A stretch of 64,000 nt of DNA from an uncultured Pelagibacteraceae bacterium (lineage in GTDB: Bacteria; Pseudomonadota; Alphaproteobacteria; Pelagibacterales; Pelagibacteraceae): the NCBI GenBank assembly GCA_902524345.1, contig CABZCX010000005.1, positions 27,393 through 91,392 on the forward strand, read 5' to 3'. The first letter of the stretch is position 1; every line of letters starts with the position of its first letter. Shown piece after piece: positions 19,804 through 28,320 of this stretch. The translations under genes were made by a program, and so were the position numbers. Under the pieces are notes generated by a model. That model searched no databases. It was not told the DNA's origin and saw only the letters and a program-made list of their open reading frames with translations.

Positions 19804-21522
19804 ATGGCTAAGAAAAAAAGGAAAAAAGCTGTAATTAAAAAAAGAAAGAAAATAAAAAAGTCGATTAAAAAAAGAAAAAAACTTAAAGCGGTACGACAAA
19901 AAAAACTTTCTTCAGTAAAAAAACCTAAAAAAATTCTTAAGTCAAAATCAACAAAACGTAAAACAAGAGGAGTAAAAATGAGTGCAGAAGCGATGAAAGT
20001 GTCATCTGTATTGGATACTTCTCATTTAAAGGTTAAATTTCCATTTAAAGCCAAATATGGAAACTACATAAATGGAAAATTTGTGGAACCTAAATCAGGC
20101 AAATATTTTGATAATGTTAGTCCGATTTCTAATGAGAAAATCTGTTCAGTTGCGCGATCAAATGAGCAAGACGTTGAAGCGGCATTAGATGCAGCTCACG
20201 CAGCTTTCCCTGAGTGGGGAAAGACAGACATCACTACAAGATCAAACATCTTGTATAAAATTGCTGATGTTTTAGAAAAAAATCTAAACTTATTAGCTGT
20301 AGCTGAATGTTTAGATAATGGAAAACCTATCAGAGAATGTATGGCAGCAGATTTGCCTTTGGTTATTGATCATTGGAGATATTTTGCTGGGGTAATTAGA
20401 GCGGAAGAAGGATCTATCGCTGAGATTGCTAATAACCAATACTCATACAATTTTCATGAACCATTAGGAGTAGTTGGTCAGATAGTTCCGTGGAATTTCC
20501 CATTATTAATGGCGACATGGAAGTTAGCACCAGCACTTGCTGCAGGAAACTGTTCAGTTTTAAAACCAGCTGAGCAAACTCCAGCATCAATTATGGTAAT
20601 GATGGAACTAATTGGAGATTTATTACCTCCAGGAGTAGTTAACATTGTTAGTGGTTTTGGATTAGAAGCAGGTAAACCTTTAGCGTCTTCTAAAAGAGTT
20701 GCTAAAGTTGCATTTACTGGTGAAACAACAACTGGAAGATTGATTATGCAGTATGCTGCACAAAACATAATTCCAATTACTTTGGAATTAGGAGGAAAAT
20801 CTCCGAATATTTTCTTTGAGGATGTTATGGAAAAAGATGATGACTTCTTTGATAAATGTATCGAAGGTTTTGTCATGTTCAATCTTAACCAAGGTGAAGT
20901 TTGTACTTGTCCAAGTAGAGCTTTAATACAAGAGTCAATCTATGATAAATTCATGGAAAGAGCTATTGCTAGAACTAAAGCTGTTGTTCAAGATAATCCT
21001 TTAAAAATGGAAACAATGATTGGAGCTCAAGCATCAGTAGAGCAAATGGAGAAGATAAAATCTTATCTAGAGCTTGGTAAAAAAGAAGGTGCTAAAGTTC
21101 TGACCGGTGGTAGCGTTGCTAAATTAAATAGTGGATTGGAGAAAGGAAACTATATCCAACCTACTGTTTTTGAAGCTAAAAACGACATGCGTATATCACA
21201 AGAGGAAATCTTTGGACCTGTTGTATCTGTGATTAAATTTAAAGATGAAGCAGAAGCATTAAAAATTGCTAATGATACTCTTTATGGTTTAGGTGCAGCT
21301 GTATGGACTAGAAATGGAAATATAGCTCACAGAATGGGAAGAGCAATACAAGCAGGGATAGTATGGACTAATTGCTATCATGCTTATCCTGCTCACTCTC
21401 CATTTGGTGGTTACAAACAATCTGGAGTTGGTAGAGAAACTCACAAAATGATGCTTAATCATTACCGACAGAATAAGAACTTACACGTTTCTTATGCTGA
21501 GAAAAAATTAGGCTTCTTTTAA
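19804..21522 (+). CDS. NAD-dependent (acet)aldehyde dehydrogenase with Lys/Arg-rich N-terminal extension
   Basis: The core (from about residue 59) is a complete ExaC/AldB-type aldehyde dehydrogenase that oxidises acetaldehyde-like substrates. It has the Rossmann segment [18 protein letters not shown], catalytic Glu in ELGGKSPN and catalytic Cys in [11 protein letters not shown]. The first 58 codons are extraordinary: [16 protein letters not shown] and onward, over half Lys/Arg. An internal in-frame ATG at 19978 (MSAEAMKV) is preceded by AGAGGAG at good spacing and gives 514 aa, the family's usual size. The product may therefore start there, or two forms may exist. The DUF779 gene follows, as in many acetaldehyde dehydrogenase loci. 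Confidence 0.9.
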   Translation: MAKKKRKKAVIKKRKKIKKSIKKRKKLKAVRQKKLSSVKKPKKILKSKSTKRKTRGVKMSAEAMKVSSVLDTSHLKVKFPFKAKYGNYINGKFVEPKSGKYFDNVSPISNEKICSVARSNEQDVEAALDAAHAAFPEWGKTDITTRSNILYKIADVLEKNLNLLAVAECLDNGKPIRECMAADLPLVIDHWRYFAGVIRAEEGSIAEIANNQYSYNFHEPLGVVGQIVPWNFPLLMATWKLAPALAAGNCSVLKPAEQTPASIMVMMELIGDLLPPGVVNIVSGFGLEAGKPLASSKRVAKVAFTGETTTGRLIMQYAAQNIIPITLELGGKSPNIFFEDVMEKDDDFFDKCIEGFVMFNLNQGEVCTCPSRALIQESIYDKFMERAIARTKAVVQDNPLKMETMIGAQASVEQMEKIKSYLELGKKEGAKVLTGGSVAKLNSGLEKGNYIQPTVFEAKNDMRISQEEIFGPVVSVIKFKDEAEALKIANDTLYGLGAAVWTRNGNIAHRMGRAIQAGIVWTNCYHAYPAHSPFGGYKQSGVGRETHKMMLNHYRQNKNLHVSYAEKKLGFF

Positions 21523-21536
21523 ACAAATAATATATA

Positions 21537-21565
21537 CTGGCCCATGATTCGATATCATGGGCCAG
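21537..21565 (+). terminator. Perfect 12-bp inverted repeat between the aldehyde dehydrogenase and DUF779 genes
   Basis: CTGGCCCATGAT and ATCATGGGCCAG pair perfectly around the loop TCGAT, 15 bp after the dehydrogenase stop. No U run follows on the + strand (AGAAAAAAT). It may therefore be a partial terminator or an mRNA-stabilising hairpin rather than a strong intrinsic terminator. The repeat contains the ATG chosen by the ORF track for the next gene, which argues for the later start. Confidence 0.6.
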
Positions 21566-21574
21566 AGAAAAAAT

Positions 21575-21928
21575 ATGAAAGTATCTGCAACACGTTCGGC
21601 TTTAAGCTTATTATCTGAATTAAAAGAAAAGTATGGTGAAAAATTGATGTTTCACCAATCCGGAGGATGTTGTGATGGAAGTGCGCCTATGTGTTTTCAG
21701 GAAGGTGAATTTCCTTTAGGTGATAATGATATAAAATTAGGTGAAATTGGAGGCGTCCCGTTTTACATGAATGGAGACCAATATGAAAAATGGAAACACA
21801 CCGATTTAACAATAGATGCAGTTAAAGGTATTGGTGGAATGTTTTCACTGGATAATGGCACAGGAAGAAGATTCTTAACAAAATCTGAAATTTGTCTTGT
21901 TGTCGATAACGATAATCCAAATCATTAA
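21575..21928 (+). CDS. DUF779 family protein
   Basis: This 117-aa protein has the DUF779 pattern: KLMFHQSGGCCDGSAPMCF with paired cysteines, then a C-terminal DLTIDAVKGIGGMFSLDNGTGRRFL. Its biochemical role is not established, but the family is commonly adjacent to acetaldehyde dehydrogenases, as here. The track starts at 21557 inside a perfect hairpin; the ATG at 21575 (MKVSATRSALSLL) leaves the hairpin untranslated and is preferred. Confidence 0.85.
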   Translation: MKVSATRSALSLLSELKEKYGEKLMFHQSGGCCDGSAPMCFQEGEFPLGDNDIKLGEIGGVPFYMNGDQYEKWKHTDLTIDAVKGIGGMFSLDNGTGRRFLTKSEICLVVDNDNPNH

Positions 21929-21940
21929 ATTTATTTAACA

Positions 21941-22411
21941 ATGCCGATTTTTTTAAGTTCACAAAAAATTGTGAAGGATTGGATTGATTATAACAATCAT
22001 ATGAATGTTTCTTATTATCTTTTGATCTTTGATAAATATGGGGCTGATATATTAAATGACACCTTCAAAATGGGTGAGCATTCAGCAAGGACTACTGGAA
22101 AAAGTACAATGATTGTTGAGTCTCATATTACATATAATCAAGAATTAAAGATGAATGATGAGGTAAACGTAAATTTAGTTTTTTTTGATCACGATAAAAA
22201 AAGGTTGCAATATAAGATGGAAATGATCCATAAGCAAAAGCAATATTTAGCATCAACGATTGAAGTCCTTGCATTATATGTTGATTTGAATAATCGAAAA
22301 GTCTCAGAATTCGAGGGAGATAAATTAGAAATTATGGATAATTATATTAAAAACAATAAAGAAAAGTTTGATAATACAAACCTTAAGTTTTCCTCTAGAT
22401 TGAAAAAGTAA
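21941..22411 (+). CDS. Hot-dog fold acyl-CoA thioesterase (4HBT type)
   Basis: This 156-aa hot-dog protein has the motif DWIDYNNHMNVSYYLLIFD, in which the Asp/Asn-His region marks 4HBT thioesterases. Members hydrolyse acyl-CoA or similar thioesters in the cytosol. It resembles thioesterases found with carnitine/betaine catabolism genes, but no such genes adjoin it and the substrate is open. It lies 12 bp after DUF779 on the same strand. A hairpin follows the stop. Confidence 0.78.
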   Translation: MPIFLSSQKIVKDWIDYNNHMNVSYYLLIFDKYGADILNDTFKMGEHSARTTGKSTMIVESHITYNQELKMNDEVNVNLVFFDHDKKRLQYKMEMIHKQKQYLASTIEVLALYVDLNNRKVSEFEGDKLEIMDNYIKNNKEKFDNTNLKFSSRLKK

Positions 22412-22416
22412 ATAAA

Positions 22417-22446
22417 TTTACTTCCAGCCCGCGGACTGGAAGTAAA
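22417..22446. terminator. Bidirectional terminator hairpin
   Basis: TTTACTTCCAG and CTGGAAGTAAA form a perfect 11-bp stem around CCCGCGGA. It lies between the stop of the + strand thioesterase and the stop of the - strand GYD gene. The flanks are A/T-rich in both directions, so it probably serves both transcripts. Confidence 0.75.
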
Positions 22447-22453
22447 AATCTAT

Positions 22454-22780
22454 TTATTGTCCTGGCGCTTTGTATGCTTTTGATGCAACTTCACTCGCTT
22501 TAACAGTAGCTTTATTAAAATCAATAGCTTCTAACATTGTTAAATTTTTAACTGCTCCTGATGCTTCTACTACAAGTTTTACTGCTGCAAAGTCTTCAAA
22601 TGTTGTAAGTTCATTAACAACAATAAAGTCATATGGACCTCTAACTATATCCATACTATGCATTGTTCCACCCATAGCTTTTGTCAATTGTTCAACTACT
22701 GCTTTTCTATCACTTTTAGGATCTTTTAAAAAACCTTGAAAAGCTTTTTCAGTGTAGTTTCCCATTATATATGCTTTCAT
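22454..22780 (-). CDS. GYD domain protein
   Basis: This 108-aa protein has the GYD-family pattern: MKAYIMGNYTEKAFQGF, a Gly-Gly turn (AMGGTMHSMDIVRGPYDFIVV) and a hydrophobic C-terminal half. GYD proteins are small ferredoxin-like fold proteins without an assigned reaction. A very good ribosome binding site (AAGGAG) precedes the start, suggesting high expression. The gene stands alone between the thioesterase and the sugar ABC operon, same strand as the latter. Confidence 0.75.
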   Translation of the reverse strand: MKAYIMGNYTEKAFQGFLKDPKSDRKAVVEQLTKAMGGTMHSMDIVRGPYDFIVVNELTTFEDFAAVKLVVEASGAVKNLTMLEAIDFNKATVKASEVASKAYKAPGQ

Positions 22781-22849
22781 ATGTTACTCCTTTCTTATTT
22801 TAAAAAAATATTATAGCAAAATTTATGTCTGTAGAAGTGGTATATTTGT

Positions 22850-23647
22850 CTAATTATTTTCTATTCGGTCCATTTCTTTAAGTTCGACTTCTAACTTATC
22901 TAATTCCTCACCACCTGCCATCATGCTTAAAAGTTTTTCTCTAGATATATCTTTTTTTTGATATGTTCCCATACTTTTTCCTCGATTTAAAACTGTAAAA
23001 CTATTCCCAACAGGATAAGCATGATGAACGTTATGTGTTATTAAAATTACAGCTAAACCTTGTGATGCTGCTTTAACAATATATTTCAGGACCATTGAAG
23101 CTTGATGTACACCTAGTGCTGACGTTGGTTCATCTAATACCAAAACTTTTGCTCCAAAATAAATTGCTCTAGAAATTGCGAGACATTGTCTTTCACCCCC
23201 AGACATCGTGCCTACAGCTTGTGATGGGTCTCTAACATCAATACCTATTTGACCCATTCTTTCAGCGGCTATGGTGTTTGCTTTTTCAATGTCAAAAGTT
23301 TTGAAAAAAGGCAAACCTTTTTGTGGTTCTCTACCCATAAAAAAATTTCTTGTAACACTCATAAGGGAAACCAACGCTAGATCTTGATAAACAGTACCTA
23401 TCCCAATATCCAAAGCATCTCGTGGTGAGTCAAAAACTATTTTTTTGTCTTCAAAAATAATTTCACCTTCATCAGGCTTATGAACGCCTGCTAAAGTTTT
23501 TATCAAAGTAGATTTTCCAGCTCCATTGTCACCAAGTAAGCACATTATTTCGCCTTTTTTTAGTTTCATGGTGACGTCTTTCAAAGCAATTACTTTACCA
23601 AAAAATTTACTTATATTATTAAATTGAACTAAATATTCAGACATCAC
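22850..23647 (-). CDS. CUT2-type sugar/inositol ABC transporter ATP-binding protein
   Basis: This 265-aa ATPase powers import of a sugar or cyclitol. It has Walker A (GDNGAGKST), the signature [15 protein letters not shown] and Walker B ([12 protein letters not shown]). It has a single nucleotide-binding domain, like FrcA or the inositol transporter IatA-type ATPases in size class, not the double RbsA form. Its start overlaps the permease stop by 4 bp. It is the last gene of the iolG-like, binding protein, permease, ATPase series. Confidence 0.9.
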   Translation of the reverse strand: MMSEYLVQFNNISKFFGKVIALKDVTMKLKKGEIMCLLGDNGAGKSTLIKTLAGVHKPDEGEIIFEDKKIVFDSPRDALDIGIGTVYQDLALVSLMSVTRNFFMGREPQKGLPFFKTFDIEKANTIAAERMGQIGIDVRDPSQAVGTMSGGERQCLAISRAIYFGAKVLVLDEPTSALGVHQASMVLKYIVKAASQGLAVILITHNVHHAYPVGNSFTVLNRGKSMGTYQKKDISREKLLSMMAGGEELDKLEVELKEMDRIENN

Positions 23648-24771
23648 TTAGTCTCCGTAACTTTTTTTCTAATATAATTATTGAATACTACTGCAATTAA
23701 CATCATTGCGCCTAAAAAAACCTTAAACCAATCAGTATCGACATCTGTATAAAAAATTCCCATTGATACAGTGCCAAAAATAATAGCGCCCAATGCTGCT
23801 CCGATGGCAGAGCCATAACCTCCAGTCAAAAGACAACCGCCAACCACGGCAGCTGCTATTGCTTCCAATTCTTTTAAAGTTCCTCTCATAGTATCTGCTG
23901 AACCTGCATCTAAAACTTGAATACAAGCAAATATTGTCGATGCTACAGCTGTTCCAATAAATAGACTTATTTTTACTCTTCCAACAGGCACACCAACATT
24001 TGTAGCACCAACTTTATCTCCACCTGATGCAAATATCCAATTTCCATATCTAGTTTTCATAAGTATCCAAGTCGCAAATAATGTAAGAGCAATAAACCAT
24101 ATTACTGATGGTGGAATACCTGTAGCTAATGGTGTACCGTCAGTTCTCAGTGCAATTAATTTCATCGATCCTAGCCATGTGAATAACCATTGAAAAGTAT
24201 CTGTTGCAAACAACCAAGCAATTGGATCATCCTCTATTAAAACTCTTAACCCTGGTACTTGAGTTCTTCCTGTAATTAATCTCGTAATAGCCAAAGTTGC
24301 CCCTCTTAAAATGAACAACATTGCTAGAGTTACTATGAAGGATGGAAGACCAGTTTTTACCACCATTATACCATTGAAATAACCAATCAGTATTGCCATA
24401 GCAAAAGCAAAAATAATACTCGTCCATAAAGGCCAGCCCCAATAAATTGCAGGTATAGCGATACAGATTCCTGCAAAACCAATCATTGATCCAATTGATA
24501 AATCAAACTCTCCACCGATCATTAACATTGCAGCAGCAATAGCAATAATTCCTAAATTAGCCGAAACATCTAAAAAATTTAATGTTCCATAAGCGCTAAA
24601 CATTCCAGTGTCACCAGCAACTATTCCAAAAAAAATAAAAACTAAAATTGAGCCACCCAAAGCACCAAGCTCTGGTCTGTTTAATAAAACTCTAAGAGGT
24701 GAAATTTTTTTAAGTCTTTCATCTTGTCCACTATCTTTTTTAGATTGAATGCTCTCTGATTTTACAGACAT
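23644..24771 (-). CDS. CUT2-type sugar/inositol ABC transporter permease
   Basis: This 375-aa inner-membrane protein has the RbsC/FrcC-family pattern of about ten helices. The conserved [17 protein letters not shown] segment and the EAA-like region [27 protein letters not shown] are both clear. The N-terminus is a longer, charged cytoplasmic stretch ([21 protein letters not shown]). It follows the binding-protein gene after an intercistronic hairpin and overlaps the ATPase gene. Confidence 0.92.
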   Translation of the reverse strand: MSVKSESIQSKKDSGQDERLKKISPLRVLLNRPELGALGGSILVFIFFGIVAGDTGMFSAYGTLNFLDVSANLGIIAIAAAMLMIGGEFDLSIGSMIGFAGICIAIPAIYWGWPLWTSIIFAFAMAILIGYFNGIMVVKTGLPSFIVTLAMLFILRGATLAITRLITGRTQVPGLRVLIEDDPIAWLFATDTFQWLFTWLGSMKLIALRTDGTPLATGIPPSVIWFIALTLFATWILMKTRYGNWIFASGGDKVGATNVGVPVGRVKISLFIGTAVASTIFACIQVLDAGSADTMRGTLKELEAIAAAVVGGCLLTGGYGSAIGAALGAIIFGTVSMGIFYTDVDTDWFKVFLGAMMLIAVVFNNYIRKKVTETK

Positions 24772-24802
24772 ATAAAAATTATAATTTAAAGATGATTAAA
24801 AA

Positions 24803-24832
24803 AAAGGCCTGACTAATATTAGTCAGGCCTTT
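24803..24832 (-). terminator. Intra-operon terminator/attenuator downstream of the binding-protein gene
   Basis: A 30-bp perfect palindrome (arms AAAGGCCTGACTAAT and ATTAGTCAGGCCTTT) lies 11 bp past the binding-protein stop. In the direction of transcription it is followed by a run of T's, giving a textbook intrinsic terminator. Since the permease and ATPase genes follow on the same strand, partial termination would keep the binding protein in excess. Confidence 0.85.
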
Positions 24833-24843
24833 AATTCATATTT

Positions 24844-25767
24844 TTATCTATAACCTTGAGCTGCCCATTTAATTACTTTAGACGCATTGTCAGGAGTAAC
24901 AAACCCAGGTCCAGTCATTACTACACCTGCTGGCATTGTTCCCCATCTCATATATTGTCCAAAGATAGCTATTGGTAAATATCCTTGTAGATATTGCTGT
25001 TGATCAATTAAAAACTCTACTTTTCCTGCAGCAGCAGCTTTTAACATATTTGGAGACATATCAAATGTTCCTAATCTTACAGAACCAACTTTTCCAGCAG
25101 ACTCGAGTGCTTTCAAAGCTGCTTCACCAGACAATCCAGCACCTAAAGTTAGAATAGTGTCATAGCCACCACCTAATTTTGCAGCAACAGCTTTTTGAAT
25201 TTCTGTTGGGTCATTTGATGTACCTAAAATATCAACAGATCCACCAAAACCTTTTTTGAAACCAGCACATCTTCTATCAAGTGCAACGTTTCCTACCTCA
25301 TGGTTAACACATAATGCTTTTTTTCCACCAGCAGCTTTCATTTTTTGTCCACCACCTACACCTGCTTCAAACTCAGTTTGTCCAACGTGTGCACTAATTC
25401 CTAAAGATGCATAATCATCAGATCCAGAGTTCATTGATATTACAGGAATACCAGCAGCAATTGCAGCTTTAACTGATTTTCCTAAGGCTGCAGCATCTGG
25501 TAATGTGATCACTATACCTTTTGGTTTTTGTGATACAGCATTATCAATTAATTTTGCCATTTCTACCATGTCAAAAGTAGCTGGTGCTGTGTATTTGCAA
25601 GACACTCCCATGTCTTTACATCCAGCATCAACTCCATTTTTAGCAACTGACCAGAAAGGATCGTTTGCTTGACCATGAGAAACAACAATTATATCTACAG
25701 CTAAAGCAGATACAGACATCATTGTCCATGCAGCTAAAGCCAATATAAAGTTTTTTATTGTTTTCAT
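24844..25767 (-). CDS. Periplasmic sugar/inositol-binding protein of ABC transporter
   Basis: This 307-aa solute-binding protein has a signal peptide (NFILALAAWTMMSVSALA, cleavage likely after ALA) and the periplasmic-binding-protein type I fold. Typical segments are SHGQANDPFWSVAKNG, PAGIPVISMNSG-like (AAGIPVISMNSGSD) and IDQQQYLQGYLPIAIFGQY. The family binds ribose, fructose, xylose or inositol. Neighbouring IolG-, IolE- and IolD-like enzymes make myo-inositol or a relative the best guess. A 101-bp leader separates it from the upstream IolG-like gene. Confidence 0.9.
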   Translation of the reverse strand: MKTIKNFILALAAWTMMSVSALAVDIIVVSHGQANDPFWSVAKNGVDAGCKDMGVSCKYTAPATFDMVEMAKLIDNAVSQKPKGIVITLPDAAALGKSVKAAIAAGIPVISMNSGSDDYASLGISAHVGQTEFEAGVGGGQKMKAAGGKKALCVNHEVGNVALDRRCAGFKKGFGGSVDILGTSNDPTEIQKAVAAKLGGGYDTILTLGAGLSGEAALKALESAGKVGSVRLGTFDMSPNMLKAAAAGKVEFLIDQQQYLQGYLPIAIFGQYMRWGTMPAGVVMTGPGFVTPDNASKVIKWAAQGYR

Positions 25768-25782
25768 TATTCCCCTTTCATT

Positions 25783-25794
25783 AAAGTTAACTTT
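25783..25794. promoter_or_regulatory. Palindrome in the binding-protein leader (possible operator)
   Basis: AAAGTTAACTTT is a perfect 12-bp palindrome 16 bp upstream of the binding-protein start. It could be a regulator site or a chance AT palindrome. No regulator gene is present in the inositol island to match it. Confidence 0.25.
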
Positions 25795-25868
25795 TAAAAG
25801 TAAAATCTAATCAAAATATCATTTAGTTGTAAAGCAGACAGGTTGTATTCTACTTAGGGTTGATTCAA

Positions 25869-26870
25869 TTAAAGATTAAGTTTTTCAAACTTTTTTGATC
25901 TTAAAGATTTTTGAGCTGCATTCGCAATTATCAGAGCTTTTCTTCCCTCCTCAAATCCTGCAAGAGGTTGAATTTTCTTTCTAATAAATTTTGCAAAATC
26001 CTTTAATTGATTTTTATAAGCATCTTTATACCTCTCAATAAAAAAATTAAGCAAAGGAGATTTGTTCGAAGTTGATTGTGCAGAATATAAAGATGTCTCG
26101 TTTTGTCTTTTATTTTCTGAAATTAACATACCTTTTGATCCAAATAATTCTATTCTTTGATCATAACCGAAACTACAATGTCTGGAATTAGTTATTATGC
26201 ACTGAACACCAGCTCTAGATCTAATTATAGTAGATGCTAATTCAAAATCTTTTATTTTATCAAATCTTTTGTCTGATATGTTGCTACCAGAAGCTATTAT
26301 TTTTATAGGCTCATCATTACCAAGGTAGAATCTAACAAGATCAAAATCATGGATCATCATATCTCTAAAAATACCACCAGATTCTTTTAGATATTTCATA
26401 GTTGGTGGGGCAGGATCACGACTAGTGATAATAATTTTTTCTAATTTACCTATTTTTCCACTAAGTAATTGTTTTCTCAAACTATTGTGTGTTGGATCAT
26501 ATCGTCTATTAAAACCTAATTGTATTTTTGGATTTAATTTATTAATTTTTTTTTTACAGGTTTCAATTTTTTTAATACTTAAATCCAGTGGTTTTTCACA
26601 AAAGATAATTTTTCTATTTTTAACACCATCTAAAATAAATCTAATATGTGTCGATGTTGTTGAGGCAATAAAAATAGCTTTTACATCTTTATCTTTATAA
26701 GCCACAGATGGATTGTTTATAGCTTTTGTTTTTAATGTTTTTGAATATTTTTTAGATAATTTTTGTTCAATGTCATAAATATATTTAAGATTAAAATCTT
26801 TACTACGCATTAAATTTTTTCCATGCATAATACCAATTCTACCAAGTCCAAATAAAGCTATATCAATCAT
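25869..26870 (-). CDS. iolG: Inositol 2-dehydrogenase-like Gfo/Idh/MocA oxidoreductase
   Basis: This 333-aa NAD-dependent dehydrogenase probably oxidises myo-inositol to 2-keto-myo-inositol, the first step of inositol catabolism. The Rossmann fingerprint is IALFGLGRIGIMHGKNL. The EKP motif (IFCEKPLDL) carries the cofactor-binding lysine, and GGIFRDMMIHDFDLVRFYLG contains the catalytic Asp-His pair seen in IolG. The start is 44 bp from that of the divergent iolE-like gene. Assignment to inositol rests on the neighbouring iolE and iolD. Confidence 0.85.
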   Translation of the reverse strand: MIDIALFGLGRIGIMHGKNLMRSKDFNLKYIYDIEQKLSKKYSKTLKTKAINNPSVAYKDKDVKAIFIASTTSTHIRFILDGVKNRKIIFCEKPLDLSIKKIETCKKKINKLNPKIQLGFNRRYDPTHNSLRKQLLSGKIGKLEKIIITSRDPAPPTMKYLKESGGIFRDMMIHDFDLVRFYLGNDEPIKIIASGSNISDKRFDKIKDFELASTIIRSRAGVQCIITNSRHCSFGYDQRIELFGSKGMLISENKRQNETSLYSAQSTSNKSPLLNFFIERYKDAYKNQLKDFAKFIRKKIQPLAGFEEGRKALIIANAAQKSLRSKKFEKLNL

Positions 26871-26914
26871 TTAAAATTTGTATTAAAATAATAACTTAAC
26901 TAAAAAAATTTCTT

Positions 26915-27817
26915 ATGTCAGTAAAATTAGGAGTTGCACCTATCGCATGGAGTAATGATGACATGCCTGAGTTAGGTGGTGAAACTACATTAGAACAATG
27001 TTTAAAAGAAGCCAATGAAGCAGGCTACATAGGCATAGAGTCTGGTGGAAAATTTCCAAAGAAATCTTCGGAATTAATACCAAAATTAGATCAATTTAAT
27101 CTTAAACTTTGCTCAGGATGGTATGGCGCTAATCTAAGAAAAAATTCTGTTGAGGAAGAAAAAAAATCCATTCAAGAACAACTAGATTTATTTAAAGATT
27201 GTGATGCACCTTGTATAGTTTTCGCAGAAGTTTCTGGCTCTATACAAGGAGATCCTAATAGAAAATTATCAACTCGGCCTCAAATGGAAAGGGATGAATG
27301 GCAGAAGTTTTGTGAAAAAATTTCTGAACTAGGAAAATATTTAGAGGATCAAGGGATGCCTTTGGCATATCATCATCATATGGGAACAGTAATTGAAACT
27401 CAAAAAGACACTGAAAGACTCATAGAAAATACTCATGAAAGTGTAAAATTAACATTAGATACAGGACATATGTTATTTGCAAAAGGGGACTCCAAATCCA
27501 TATTACAAAATTATTATGAAAGAATTTTGCACGTCCACTGTAAAGATATAAGAAAACAAGTTCTTGAAAAATCTTTAAAAGAGGACTTAAGTTTTAGAGG
27601 TGCTTTCTTAGAAGGTGCGTTTACAGTACCAGGAGATGGTTGTATTGATTATCAACCTTTATTTAATGTATTAAAAAATAATAATTATTCAGGATGGTTG
27701 GTAGTTGAGGCAGAGCAGGATCCGGCAAAAGCAAATCCGTTAGAGTATGCAAAAATTGGTTATAATTATCTTACAGATACATTAAAAAAATCTGAAATTG
27801 AAATTTATAAAAATTGA
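26915..27817 (+). CDS. iolE: Inosose dehydratase-like TIM-barrel protein (IolE)
   Basis: IolE dehydrates 2-keto-myo-inositol to 3D-trihydroxycyclohexane-1,2-dione. The start LGVAPIAWSNDDMPELGGET is the IolE signature, followed by GYIGIESGGKFPK. Metal-site residues appear in MPLAYHHHMGTVIE, LTLDTGHMLFAKGD, LHVHCKDIR and WLVVEAEQDP. At 300 aa it is full length. It is divergent from iolG and ends adjacent to the convergent pilin-like gene. Confidence 0.92.
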   Translation: MSVKLGVAPIAWSNDDMPELGGETTLEQCLKEANEAGYIGIESGGKFPKKSSELIPKLDQFNLKLCSGWYGANLRKNSVEEEKKSIQEQLDLFKDCDAPCIVFAEVSGSIQGDPNRKLSTRPQMERDEWQKFCEKISELGKYLEDQGMPLAYHHHMGTVIETQKDTERLIENTHESVKLTLDTGHMLFAKGDSKSILQNYYERILHVHCKDIRKQVLEKSLKEDLSFRGAFLEGAFTVPGDGCIDYQPLFNVLKNNNYSGWLVVEAEQDPAKANPLEYAKIGYNYLTDTLKKSEIEIYKN

Positions 27818-28318
27818 TTATCTATAGAGTGAAGTTAGTTCATTATTTCCGGCAGCAACACATGGAGATTTAAAACAAGTACCCACAACCCATTCAGATC
27901 CAGGATCAGGTAAAAAATTTGATGACATCACAAATATAACACCCATCTCAACTGATTGCCCCGCCTTACCTTCTGCTTTAATTCTAGGATCAGGATCAGT
28001 TTTTACTTTAGTATCCTCTGAAAAAGGATTCTCTATATTAAGATTTTTGTTTATATAATTCACAACTTTGGATGAGGACCACTCGCCATTACACGGATCA
28101 CCCCAAACAGTCAATTTACCTTCATCATTATTCCCGCAATTATTTATTTCTCCATTGATAAAATCGACTACTTTCTTATGATTTTCTTTGACTAAGTTAG
28201 CTTTTGCTTCAACTGCGGGCCTTGTACTTGCGGTCCAAATCAACATCCCAACCACATATACTAACGACAACAACACTAATGCTTCTAATAGTCCAAAATT
28301 TTTGAAATTTATTCGCAT
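27818..28318 (-). CDS. Pilin-like single-pass membrane protein, unknown function
   Basis: This 166-aa protein has an N-terminal hydrophobic segment (NFGLLEALVLLSLVYVVGMLIW) that echoes a type IV pilin helix with its Glu, although the usual Gly-Phe processing site is not present. The rest looks extracytoplasmic. Four cysteines (INNCGNND, GDPCNGEW, GTCFKSPCVAAGN) could form two disulfides, the last pair near the C-terminus as in pilin D-loops. It is the last gene after the hydroxyacid dehydrogenase (2-bp gap), an odd place for a pilin-like protein. Function is not known. Confidence 0.65.
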   Translation of the reverse strand: MRINFKNFGLLEALVLLSLVYVVGMLIWTASTRPAVEAKANLVKENHKKVVDFINGEINNCGNNDEGKLTVWGDPCNGEWSSSKVVNYINKNLNIENPFSEDTKVKTDPDPRIKAEGKAGQSVEMGVIFVMSSNFLPDPGSEWVVGTCFKSPCVAAGNNELTSLYR

Positions 28319-28320
28319 AA

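Noticed and set aside
24803-24832. Possible IscR-like site, because the palindrome contains GACTAA and TTAGTC
   Set aside because: It lies between cotranscribed genes, has no spacing match to the IscR consensus and is followed by a T run, so it is a terminator.
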